7,712 nucleotides of DNA from Gammaproteobacteria bacterium (GCA_030618475.1 JAUXDG010000124.1:1-7712); one strand, 5' to 3'; positions 1 to 5,603 are shown, numbered from the stretch's first letter. Made by a program: numbers and translations. Notes: generated by a model from the letters alone, not told the origin.

Positions 1-1044
1 GGCACCCAGATCCAGGAGCCTGATGCAGACCGGCTTGCCCGCCATGGCCCTGACCACTTCACTGTAGCGCGCTGCCTGCTCTGCCTCGCTCAGCAACCTG
101 CCCGCTACCAGCAGTTCCATCTCAGTCCGATACAGGCCGACGCCCTCTGCACCGGCAGCAATGGCATCGTGCACGTCCGCCGACTGTTCGATATTGGCCA
201 TGACCTTCAAGCCGGGCACCGGTTCGCTCTGCTGCAGGCGTTGCCCGCCAGCCGTAAACGCAGATCGATAGCGGGACAGAGTTTCTTCAGTCGGGTCGAG
301 GATAACCTCGCCGGTATCCCCGTTGACGAGGATCTGCGCATCCGCTGGAATGCAAGCGGGCAGTTTCTGGATATTGCCAATGACCGGGTAACCCAGGGCG
401 CGCGCCAGAATAACAGCGTGGCAATTCGGCCCACCCTTCTCAACGATGAAGCCGATGGTATGCTGGTCTGTTTCGATCGGCAGACTTGCGCTGATTTCCT
501 CGCCGACGAGGATATGGTCATTACCCTGCCGGCAGTGCGCGACACTGCAAGCGGCCACATCCCTGCAGTGCCGGCAGGCAACCCTGCGGTTGAGGTAACC
601 CAGCAGGGCCTGCTGGATTTCCCTGATATCGGCACCGCGTTGCCGTAGATAGTCCGAGTCGGCGGCCTCGAACTGTTCCATGTAGCGATTCAGCTCTGTC
701 TCGACCGCTTCTTGAGCACTACAGCCTTTTACTTCGATGACTCGCAGAAGCTGCGATCGAAACGATTCATCGGCCAGCATCAAACGATGAGCCTCGAAAA
801 TTTCTGCGTACTCCGGCCCCAGCCTTTCTTCTGATTTACGGGCCAGCACCGAGCGCTGACGCGCAAGCCACCTCAAGGAATTACTTAGACGTTGGGTTTC
901 GCGCTGTGAACCTGCCTGGGATGCTGAACCGGGTTCGGCGTGATGCAACTCATAGAAGCAGGCCCGCCCGACAGCGATGCCCGGAGCGAGGGGGACGCCT
1001 TTTAGCCGCGTCTCAGCAGACCAACGACGCTTGGCCCGACCCAT
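1..1044 (-). CDS. ptsI: PTS Enzyme I (phosphoenolpyruvate-protein phosphotransferase), 3' end beyond the left edge
   Basis: Enzyme I is cytoplasmic; it takes phosphate from PEP onto a histidine and hands it to HPr-type carriers. 348 residues are visible of about 575 usual for the family. In order they are the N-terminal motif LKGVPLAPGIAVGRA (about 15-29), the helical HPr-binding region ending in DYLRQRGADIREI (about 129-141), the phospho-His signature GGPNCHAVILAR with active His209 (codon 418-420), and the start of the PEP-binding barrel with GLYRTE (Arg306) and IRLLDLG (Arg342). There is no N-terminal GAF domain, so it is not a typical PtsP, and no fused HPr is seen. The start is uncertain: ATG 1044 has a weak GGTGG upstream, while in-frame GTG 1104 lies behind GGAGGG and adds 20 residues. 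Nine cysteines are visible, five of them at 157, 160, 166, 171 and 208. The first four lie in a Cys/His stretch between helical domain and phospho-His domain that coincides with an inverted repeat. Family assignment is secure; the partner carrier is not encoded here. Confidence 0.93.
   Translation of the reverse strand, partial: MGRAKRRWSAETRLKGVPLAPGIAVGRACFYELHHAEPGSASQAGSQRETQRLSNSLRWLARQRSVLARKSEERLGPEYAEIFEAHRLMLADESFRSQLLRVIEVKGCSAQEAVETELNRYMEQFEAADSDYLRQRGADIREIQQALLGYLNRRVACRHCRDVAACSVAHCRQGNDHILVGEEISASLPIETDQHTIGFIVEKGGPNCHAVILARALGYPVIGNIQKLPACIPADAQILVNGDTGEVILDPTEETLSRYRSAFTAGGQRLQQSEPVPGLKVMANIEQSADVHDAIAAGAEGVGLYRTEMELLVAGRLLSEAEQAARYSEVVRAMAGKPVCIRLLDLGA
525..578. repeat. 54-base imperfect inverted repeat inside the Enzyme I gene
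   Basis: The arms CCTGCCGGCAGTGC (525-538) and GCAGTGCCGGCAGG (565-578) pair at 13 of 14 positions around a 26-base loop. A second, overlapping pairing is possible between CACTGCA (543-549) and TGCAGTG (564-570). The repeat is read in frame on the minus strand and encodes the stretch CRHC followed by CSVAHC (residues about 157-171). From memory of E. coli Enzyme I, the linker here is roughly ten residues longer than usual. This looks like a palindromic element accommodated in a coding sequence, but that origin is an inference. Confidence 0.7.
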
Positions 1045-1113
1045 GGCCCACCACCCAGACGACCCTGGAAGCAAACACCCGTGACAGGTGCTGAATATTC
1101 GCACACCGTGCCG

Positions 1114-1119
1114 TCCCTC
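1114..1119 (-). promoter_or_regulatory. Shine-Dalgarno-like GGAGGG that bears on the Enzyme I start
   Basis: On the minus strand GGAGGG lies 9-10 bases before an in-frame GTG (codon 1102-1104) and about 70 bases before ATG 1044. It is the strongest ribosome-binding candidate in this leader. It argues for the GTG start, although the conserved Enzyme I region begins only after ATG 1044. Confidence 0.4.
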
Positions 1120-1136
1120 CATATAATAACTGTGGA

Positions 1137-1142
1137 ATTATA
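1137..1142 (-). promoter_or_regulatory. -10 box TATAAT, candidate promoter of the Enzyme I gene
   Basis: A perfect TATAAT is read on the minus strand. The best -35 match upstream, TTGTCG (about 1157-1162), is only 14 bases away, so the -35 is weak or an activator may be needed. Transcription would begin near 1130, just ahead of GGAGGG, leaving a short leader if GTG 1104 is the start and about 85 bases if ATG 1044 is used. Confidence 0.4.
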
Positions 1143-1299
1143 CCTTTATTATTGACCGACAACAGCAGGTATTGAGGACAGGCTGCCGAAAACCCGGTCT
1201 CAAAAACTGTAACGGCCCGATAGTCCATCCCTGTAGCCTGGGGCATGTAGTGAAACAGGGAGCGAGTCTCTCCGCAGTCGCGGGGGGCCGCGCACAGGG
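1143..1299. other. divergent intergenic region, no gene seen
   Basis: Together with the promoters on each side this belongs to the roughly 340 bases between Enzyme I and the SDR gene. I find no convincing coding potential. One inverted repeat is visible, CCCTGT (1229-1234) with ACAGGG (1255-1260) around a 20-base loop, and there is a very G-rich run near 1280-1290. No known RNA family was recognised. Confidence 0.5.
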
Positions 1300-1303
1300 C
1301 CGC

Positions 1304-1332
1304 TTGGCATGCAGCGGAAGGACGCCGATAAT
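1304..1332 (+). promoter_or_regulatory. sigma70-type promoter for the SDR gene
   Basis: TTGGCA (1304-1309) and GATAAT (1327-1332) each match the consensus at five of six bases and are separated by exactly 17 bases. Transcription would start near 1339, giving a leader of about 46 bases before the ATG at 1385. A small dyad, CCGCT (1300-1304) with AGCGG (1313-1317), straddles the -35 and could be an operator. Confidence 0.6.
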
Positions 1333-1384
1333 GACTGCCTACCTTTGCCAACCTGCCAGGGAGACGCTGCACTGACACGGTGCC

Positions 1385-2251
1385 ATGAGCATGCCACCCA
1401 TCACCATCATTGGCTGCGGCTATGTCGGCACTCGGCTGGCCATGCAGATCAAACAGGAAGCACCCGGCCTGCTCGGCGTGGTGCACAGTGAATCGAGTGC
1501 CCGGCACCTCCAGGATATCGGCATCGGCGCCCATTCAATGGACCTGGATACTGACCCCTCGCCACCGGTGGATGAACATTGGGTGTTCTACTTCGCACCA
1601 CCTGCGCCGACCGGCCAAAGCGACCAGCGCATCGGCCACTGGCTCAACAGCCTGGCAAGGCAAAGGCCGGCGAAAGTCGTGCTCATCAGCACCACCGGGG
1701 TCTATGGCGACTGTGGTGGACGCTGGATCACTGAAGCCGCGCCACTGAATCCCCAGACCGACCGTGCCCGCCGGCGGATCGATGCCGAGCAGCGGCTCAC
1801 GCAATGGTGCGACGCCCGTCAGGTACCCTGTGCCATTCTCCGCGTGCCAGGCATATACGGTCCCCGACGCCTGCCCCGTGCACGGCTTGAGCGCCGTCTG
1901 CCGGTACTGGCCGAAGCGGAATCACCCTACAGCAACCGCATCCACGTGGACGACCTGATACTCGCCTGCCTGGCCGCCGCCCGCAGCAACTTCAGCGGCG
2001 TGGTCCACGTCAGCGACGGTCACCCCAGCACCATGACCGACTATTTCAACCGCGTCGCCGATGCCCTCGGCCTGCCCCGGCCGGAGCAAATCTCACTTGA
2101 GGAAGCGCAGCACAGCCTGAGCGGGGAGATGCTGAGTTATCTGGCGGAGTCCAAGCGACTGGATATCACGCGGATGCGGACTGTGCTGGGGGTGGAGCCA
2201 GACTATCCAGATCTGGATCGGGGCTTGAGCGACTGTGTGGCGTCGGAATGA
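1385..2251 (+). CDS. YeeZ-like NAD(P)-binding protein of the extended SDR (epimerase) superfamily
   Basis: The 288-residue product starts with a Rossmann dinucleotide-binding motif G-x-G-Y-V-G (G10, G12, G15). A strand ending in FAPPAP follows (70-75), then the STTGVYG segment (102-108), RVPGIYGPRR (about 154-163) and NRIHVDDL (about 184-191), all typical of extended SDR folds such as E. coli YeeZ. The usual catalytic YxxxK is missing: where it should lie, in the NPQTDRARRRIDAEQ stretch, the two positions read Arg127 and Arg131. This fits the YeeZ-like branch, whose reaction is not established, so no substrate is given. Start: a stop codon at 1373-1375 in the same frame leaves only ATG 1385 or ATG 1391, and neither has a good Shine-Dalgarno. 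The gene is divergent from Enzyme I and lies 117 bases before hemerythrin on the same strand, apparently as its own unit. Confidence 0.85.
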   Translation: MSMPPITIIGCGYVGTRLAMQIKQEAPGLLGVVHSESSARHLQDIGIGAHSMDLDTDPSPPVDEHWVFYFAPPAPTGQSDQRIGHWLNSLARQRPAKVVLISTTGVYGDCGGRWITEAAPLNPQTDRARRRIDAEQRLTQWCDARQVPCAILRVPGIYGPRRLPRARLERRLPVLAEAESPYSNRIHVDDLILACLAAARSNFSGVVHVSDGHPSTMTDYFNRVADALGLPRPEQISLEEAQHSLSGEMLSYLAESKRLDITRMRTVLGVEPDYPDLDRGLSDCVASE

Positions 2252-2266
2252 GGGGTCAGACTCATT
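2247..2266. repeat. inverted repeat AATGAG/CTCATT over the SDR stop codon
   Basis: Perfect six-base arms (2247-2252 and 2261-2266) flank GGGTCAGA. The hairpin overlaps the TGA stop of the SDR gene and is followed by only a few T residues, so at best it is a weak terminator or RNA-stabilising hairpin. Confidence 0.35.
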
Positions 2267-2353
2267 TGTCAGCGAACCCACTCAGTATTCATTTGGCATA
2301 TACTAAGGTGTTGCTAAGTTACGCTGGCATAAGCATTCGGTACACGTACAGAC

Positions 2354-2371
2354 AGGGGAAGTATCGATTTG
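2354..2371 (+). promoter_or_regulatory. ribosome-binding site setting a TTG start for hemerythrin
   Basis: AGGGGAA (2354-2360) sits eight bases before TTG (2369-2371). The first in-frame ATG (2393) would remove eight residues just before the conserved IGV..IDAQH region and has no comparable site, so TTG is preferred. Confidence 0.6.
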
Positions 2372-2782
2372 GAACTGATTAAAGCGGAAGATATGCCCAG
2401 CATCGGTGTCGCCGAGATTGACGCCCAGCACGCGGTACTGATTGGGCTGGTCAACCGGCTGCACCAGGCCATGATACAACGCGAGGACCGCGATACCCTT
2501 GCTGCAATAATAGCGGAGCTGCTTGCGCACACGCAACGACACTTCACCTACGAAGAGCAATTAATGTCGCAGTACCAGTATCCCGAATACGCGAAGCACA
2601 AGGCGGATCACGACAAACTCATGCAACACATTACCGACCTTGCGGAACAGTTCCGCAGCGGCGATCTGCTGTTGTCCTTTGCGGTCATGGTAGACCTCAA
2701 GGCCTGGGCGACCATTCATATTGAAATATTCGATGGACCGCTTGGTATTTTCCTGGGCGAAAAAGGCTCTCAAGCCCGATGA
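2369..2782 (+). CDS. bacteriohemerythrin, single-domain di-iron O2-binding protein
   Basis: At 137 residues this is a normal-length stand-alone bacterial hemerythrin. These cytoplasmic four-helix bundles bind O2, and sometimes NO, at a non-heme di-iron centre. The whole ligand set is visible: His21 in IDAQH, His58 and Glu62 in HFTYE, His77 and His81 in HKADH, and His117 and Asp122 in HIEIFD. No signalling domain is attached. The start is TTG, chosen from the AGGGGAA upstream. Possible promoter elements are poor: TATACT at 2299-2304 lacks a good -35 at the right distance. The gene is separated from the SDR gene by 117 bases and converges with the thiamine-binding-family gene, whose end is 23 bases away. 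Role in this cell (oxygen storage, delivery or sensing) cannot be decided from sequence. Confidence 0.95.
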   Translation: MELIKAEDMPSIGVAEIDAQHAVLIGLVNRLHQAMIQREDRDTLAAIIAELLAHTQRHFTYEEQLMSQYQYPEYAKHKADHDKLMQHITDLAEQFRSGDLLLSFAVMVDLKAWATIHIEIFDGPLGIFLGEKGSQAR

Positions 2783-2805
2783 CTCGAAGCGCTTTTTAAG
2801 GTGCT

Positions 2806-3084
2806 CTAAAGACGCTTGCCGGCGAGGGTCGGCGTCTTGTCGGTGCGGGTTTCCAGTTTCAGGTAACTGACCAGACGAATGCTGCCGTCGCGGTGCAGCG
2901 CCTGGTGTATTTGTCCGACCGCGGCGAGGATCTCTGCCAGTTCCCCCTCGATATTGCTGCCCGACGCGTGTGTCTCGATAATGAAGTCATGGCCTTGTAG
3001 CAGTTCGACCACGCGGGTGATCTGCCGCCTGACTGAGACACCCTCGCCAATCGGTACGACCTGTAGTTCTGCGGTTGCTTTCAT
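2806..3084 (-). CDS. MTH1187/YkoF-type thiamine-binding-family protein
   Basis: This 92-residue protein matches the small MTH1187-like family (Pfam Thiamine_BP, formerly DUF77): the AELQVVPIGEGVSV start, the GSNIEGEL segment in the middle and the YLKLETRTDK end are its hallmarks. Members are small cytoplasmic alpha/beta proteins that form homo-oligomers; related YkoF binds thiamine or its pyrimidine moiety. Whether this one binds thiamine is inferred from the family. The start is ATG 3084 because GGAGGA (3093-3098) lies eight bases upstream. An ATG ten codons earlier (3114) would add non-family residues and has no such site. It is divergent from the small membrane protein gene and shares an operator-like region with it. 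The last codons contain an inverted repeat. Confidence 0.88.
   Translation of the reverse strand: MKATAELQVVPIGEGVSVRRQITRVVELLQGHDFIIETHASGSNIEGELAEILAAVGQIHQALHRDGSIRLVSYLKLETRTDKTPTLAGKRL
2809..2838 (-). terminator. hairpin at the end of the thiamine-binding-family gene
   Basis: AAGACGC (2809-2815) and GCGTCTT (2832-2838) form a perfect seven-base stem around 16 bases. On the minus strand it lies within the last codons and is followed directly by TTTAG, including the stop. The T run is short, so termination is plausible but weak. It sits between two convergent genes and could serve both. Confidence 0.4.
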
Positions 3085-3144
3085 AAACGGAATCCTCCAG
3101 CAAGAAAAAGCCACGCAGGGATCGTTTTTTGTCCCCGCCCCGTC

Positions 3145-3174
3145 TTTTTACCTCGTTACGCTGAAAAATGACAA
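3145..3174 (-). promoter_or_regulatory. candidate promoter of the thiamine-binding-family gene
   Basis: On the minus strand TTGTCA (3169-3174) is followed after 18 bases by TAAAAA (3145-3150). The -35 matches consensus at five of six positions, the -10 at four. The expected start near 3138 gives a leader of about 55 bases before ATG 3084. Confidence 0.4.
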
Positions 3175-3191
3175 TCAGAGCCGGTTGTCAT
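3168..3191. promoter_or_regulatory. operator-like perfect dyad between divergent promoters
   Basis: ATGACAA (3168-3174) and TTGTCAT (3185-3191) are perfect inverted seven-base arms ten bases apart. Arm centres are about 17 bases apart, somewhat more than one and a half helical turns. Each arm contains the TTGTCA -35 box of one of the two divergent promoters, so a protein bound here would affect both genes. The factor is unknown. Confidence 0.5.
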
Positions 3192-3214
3192 CGATCTGTT
3201 GTATTCTTTAATAT
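3185..3214 (+). promoter_or_regulatory. candidate promoter of the small glycine-zipper protein gene
   Basis: TTGTCA (3185-3190) and TAATAT (3209-3214) are separated by 18 bases, the same spacing as the opposing promoter. Transcription would begin near 3221, about 22 bases before the ATG at 3244. Confidence 0.45.
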
Positions 3215-3243
3215 CGTCAGTACGCCATTGAGGAAGATTAAAT

Positions 3244-3510
3244 ATGAAACGAATAAAGGGAATGATTTTCGGTCTTTTCATCGGCATACCCTTAGGTATC
3301 TGGTTTGGCTTCAATATGGGCCAGGACCGGCCACTGCTCAGCAACCCGTTCAATGAACCCACCTTCCAGGAATCCCTCAAGAAGACGAGTGAGAATTTAA
3401 TCGAAAAGGGTGGTGAAGTGCTGGAAAAGAGCGGCCAGGCCTTGCAGAACAAAGCAGAGGAAGAGGTAGATGAATTTGAGCTGCCGACCCCTGAACCTCC
3501 ACCGCAGTAA
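3244..3510 (+). CDS. small single-pass membrane protein with glycine zipper, function unknown
   Basis: I do not recognise this 88-residue protein as a named family. A basic N-terminus (MKRIK) is followed by one hydrophobic segment, about residues 7-25, with glycine at 6, 10, 14, 18, 22 and 26: five consecutive GxxxG steps. By the positive-inside rule the N-terminus should be cytoplasmic and the rest periplasmic. Residues about 40-80 look like an amphipathic, highly charged helix (L45, L52, V59, L60, L67, V75, F78), ending in an acidic, proline-rich tail, PTPEPPPQ. The general layout recalls YtxH-like proteins, but that is only a resemblance. AGGA (3231-3234), nine bases before ATG 3244, supports the start. 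It is expressed divergently from the thiamine-binding-family gene and converges on the importer operon. The good ribosome-binding site, promoter and coherent composition make it a likely real gene. Confidence 0.75.
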   Translation: MKRIKGMIFGLFIGIPLGIWFGFNMGQDRPLLSNPFNEPTFQESLKKTSENLIEKGGEVLEKSGQALQNKAEEEVDEFELPTPEPPPQ

Positions 3511-3562
3511 ACGCGGCAACAACCGTGCTCTGACGATCGCCTGTCAAAGGTCGGGGTTCCCC

Positions 3563-3590
3563 TGTAGGAGCGCCGCCCTCCGCTGCGATT
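3563..3590 (+). repeat. degenerate REP-like element
   Basis: The stretch opens with TGTAGGAGCG and closes with CGCTGCGATT, which resembles the repeated extragenic palindromes of Pseudomonas and relatives (GTAGGAGCG...CGCGA). The internal arms AGCG (3569-3572) and CGCT (3581-3584) pair. It lies between convergent genes, the usual place for such elements. One copy only is visible, so its repetitive nature is inferred. Confidence 0.45.
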
Positions 3591-3608
3591 GTTACCGCAC
3601 AACATCGC
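3585..3608. terminator. hairpin between convergent genes
   Basis: GCGATTGTT (3585-3593) pairs with AACATCGC (3601-3608) as eight base pairs with one bulged T around the loop ACCGCAC. On the plus strand TTTT follows only at 3621-3624, and no T run follows on the minus strand. It may end transcripts of the small membrane protein gene or of the importer operon, but it is not a textbook terminator. Confidence 0.35.
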
Positions 3609-3623
3609 GGTCGAGTCTGATTT

Positions 3624-4763
3624 TCATCGGTCACCGGTCCCTTCAATCAGGATATTACGCCCGGCCTGATTGAAAAAATACAATGCCTCCGGCTTGATAT
3701 AAAAAACGGCCGCATCAGCATTGGGCTTGTTAAACTGCCCTGGCAGGCGTGCGATGGAGAGCTGGTCAGTATGCACCTGCCCTGCCCCCGGCAAAGACAA
3801 ATAGGCCAGGGTCTCATGGCCAATAAACTCGACTGCTTCGACATTTGCTTTCAATTCAAAACTCGCTTGCCTTGGCGCGCATGCAAATGCTTCCGGCCGG
3901 ATGCCCGTATAAACATCCTGCCCGGAATATGGCACGAGCTTTTCGTACGCCTGTCGTTCCAGGACCAGGCTGATCTGTTGGCCACCCAGATTGACACCTA
4001 GCCTTCCATCTCCCCTGTCGATCAACTCAGACGGCAGGATATTCATACCCGGGCTGCCAATGAACTTTGCCACGAAACTATTCTTCGGGTGCTGGTAAAG
4101 TTCCTGCGGGGTACCGATTTGCTGCAACTCGCCGTGATCGAGCACCACCACCCGATCCCCCAAAGTCATTGCCTCGACCTGATCATGCGTCACGTACAGG
4201 CTGGTTGTCTTGAGGCGTTTCTGGATACGTGAAATTTCCGCGCGTATCTGCGCACGCAGACTGGCATCCAGATTCGATAAAGGTTCATCCAGTAAAAATA
4301 CGCTGGGATCCCGCACCAGAGCACGCCCCATGGCGACACGTTGCCGCTGGCCACCGGATAACTGTCCGGGTCTGCGATCCATTATTTCCGACAACTGCAG
4401 CATGTCAGCGATTTCGCCGACCCTGGCCTTGATTTGATCTTTTGCTGTATGTGACATGTGCAAGGGAAACTCAAGATTGCCGCGCACTGTCATGTGTGGA
4501 TACAGGGCGTAATTCTGAAACACCATGGCAACATTACGCTGTTGTGGCGTCTGCTGATTCACCTTCTTTCCATCGATGAGTATTTCGCCCTCACTGGCGT
4601 TTTCCAGGCCCGCCAACAGTCGCAACAGGGTCGATTTACCACAACCCGAGGACCCGACCAGCACCACCAGCTCACCATCCTCTATCGTCAAGGCAATATC
4701 TTTTACCGCCCAGGTACCGTTCTCAAAGCGCTTGCTGATATTCCTCAATTCAACGCTGGCCAC
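3624..4763 (-). CDS. ABC importer ATPase, MalK/UgpC type
   Basis: This 379-residue cytoplasmic ATPase energises the importer encoded by the three genes before it. It shows Walker A GSSGCGKST (37-45), Q-loop Gln83 in FQNYALYPHMTV, signature LSGGQRQR (135-142), Walker B VFLLDEP (155-161), D-loop SNLD and switch His193 in YVTHD. A C-terminal OB/TOBE-type regulatory domain (about 240-379) is typical of the CUT1 carbohydrate subfamily. The start codon is GTG at 4763. AAGGGG about seven bases upstream overlaps the end of the permease gene, whose TGA stop lies three bases before the GTG, so translation is probably coupled. It is the last gene of the operon; downstream is the convergent junction with the hairpin. 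MalK-type ATPases are often shared among importers, so it need not serve only this one. The substrate cannot be inferred. Confidence 0.95.
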   Translation of the reverse strand: MASVELRNISKRFENGTWAVKDIALTIEDGELVVLVGSSGCGKSTLLRLLAGLENASEGEILIDGKKVNQQTPQQRNVAMVFQNYALYPHMTVRGNLEFPLHMSHTAKDQIKARVGEIADMLQLSEIMDRRPGQLSGGQRQRVAMGRALVRDPSVFLLDEPLSNLDASLRAQIRAEISRIQKRLKTTSLYVTHDQVEAMTLGDRVVVLDHGELQQIGTPQELYQHPKNSFVAKFIGSPGMNILPSELIDRGDGRLGVNLGGQQISLVLERQAYEKLVPYSGQDVYTGIRPEAFACAPRQASFELKANVEAVEFIGHETLAYLSLPGAGQVHTDQLSIARLPGQFNKPNADAAVFYIKPEALYFFNQAGRNILIEGTGDR

Positions 4764-4766
4764 AGC

Positions 4767-5603
4767 TCACCCCTTAACACCCGTGGTCGCCACACCTTGC
4801 ACAAACCAGCGCTGAAACAGCACAAAAATCAGCAACACCGGCGTTACCATCATGACACCGAAGGCAAAAATATCGCCCCACTGCAAGGGCGGCAGGGAAT
4901 AAAATGTGGCGATGCCCAGAGGCAGGGGTCGAACCGCTTCACTATGAGTCACCATCAACGGCCACAGTAAGGCACCCCACTGGGTTAGAAAGCTCAGGAT
5001 CGCCACGGTCGCGAATACCGGTTTGGCATTGGGTGCCACAATACGAAAAAATATCCGCCATGGCCCTGCCCCGTCGATGCGTGCTGCTTCTTCCAGCTCT
5101 CTGGGCAACCCCAGAAAAAAGGTATAAAACAGGTAAATGGAAAAGGCGTTGGCTATAAAAGGGATGATTTGCACCCAGTAGGTGTCGCGCCAGCCTAACA
5201 GCGTCACTTCATAGAACAAGGGCACGGCAATGGCTTCCAGGGGGATAATCATTAAAGCAATAACCACCAGTAACAGCCAGTCCCTGCCCGGCCACTGCAA
5301 GCGGGCAAAGGCATAGGCAGCCAGCGAATTAACCAGCAGACCACCTGCCACAATACATACGCTGATGAATGCCGAATTAAACAGGTAACGTGTAAATGGC
5401 ACCCGTGCAAATACATCCCGATAGTTGAACCAGCCGAACTCGGCGGGAAGCAAGCTGCCTGAACGAGCGGCTTGCACCAGCACCTGGTCATCCGGCTTGA
5501 AACTGCCGAACAACATCATAGCCACCGGAACGAGAAACGCGAATGCAAACGCCGCAAGCAACAGATAGACTGACAGCGTTCCGACACGGCGTTTGAAGAT
5601 CAT
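4767..5603 (-). CDS. sugar ABC importer permease, MalG type
   Basis: The 278-residue inner-membrane protein has about six hydrophobic segments. The first is at about 10-33, and the N-terminal tail is short and basic, as usual for the MalG/UgpE branch. The cytoplasmic EAA loop reads EEAARIDGAGPWRIFFRIVAPNA (split: EEAARIDGAG at 171-180, then IVAP at 188-191), the coupling helix that docks on the ATPase. QWGALLWPL (208-216) follows, a typical stretch of this family. The ATG at 5603 overlaps the stop of the preceding permease gene as ATGA, and AAAGGGTGA just upstream serves as ribosome-binding site. It forms a heterodimeric channel with the MalF-type partner. Confidence 0.95.
   Translation of the reverse strand: MIFKRRVGTLSVYLLLAAFAFAFLVPVAMMLFGSFKPDDQVLVQAARSGSLLPAEFGWFNYRDVFARVPFTRYLFNSAFISVCIVAGGLLVNSLAAYAFARLQWPGRDWLLLVVIALMIIPLEAIAVPLFYEVTLLGWRDTYWVQIIPFIANAFSIYLFYTFFLGLPRELEEAARIDGAGPWRIFFRIVAPNAKPVFATVAILSFLTQWGALLWPLMVTHSEAVRPLPLGIATFYSLPPLQWGDIFAFGVMMVTPVLLIFVLFQRWFVQGVATTGVKG

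Noticed and set aside
169..648. Open frames on both strands at 169-648 and 207-635
   Set aside because: They lie fully inside the Enzyme I gene in other frames, and the Enzyme I frame holds all conserved motifs including active His209.
1325..1345. GATAATGACTGCC, similar to the conserved 3' part of RNase P RNA
   Set aside because: None of the other RNase P RNA landmarks (for example GAGGAAAGTCCGGGC) is present, and the stretch is better explained as the -10 box of the SDR promoter.
1013..1534. 173-codon open frame on the minus strand across the intergenic region
   Set aside because: It overlaps both the Enzyme I start region and the SDR gene start, shows no family resemblance, and covers two promoter elements. 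It is most likely a GC-rich chance frame.
2293..2314. TTGGCA ... TTGC resembling a sigma54 -24/-12 promoter
   Set aside because: The GG and GC are 16 bases apart instead of 10, so it cannot be a sigma54 site.
3085..3114. Earlier ATG at 3114 for the thiamine-binding-family gene
   Set aside because: The ten extra residues do not belong to the family pattern, and the strong GGAGGA lies just before ATG 3084, within this extension.
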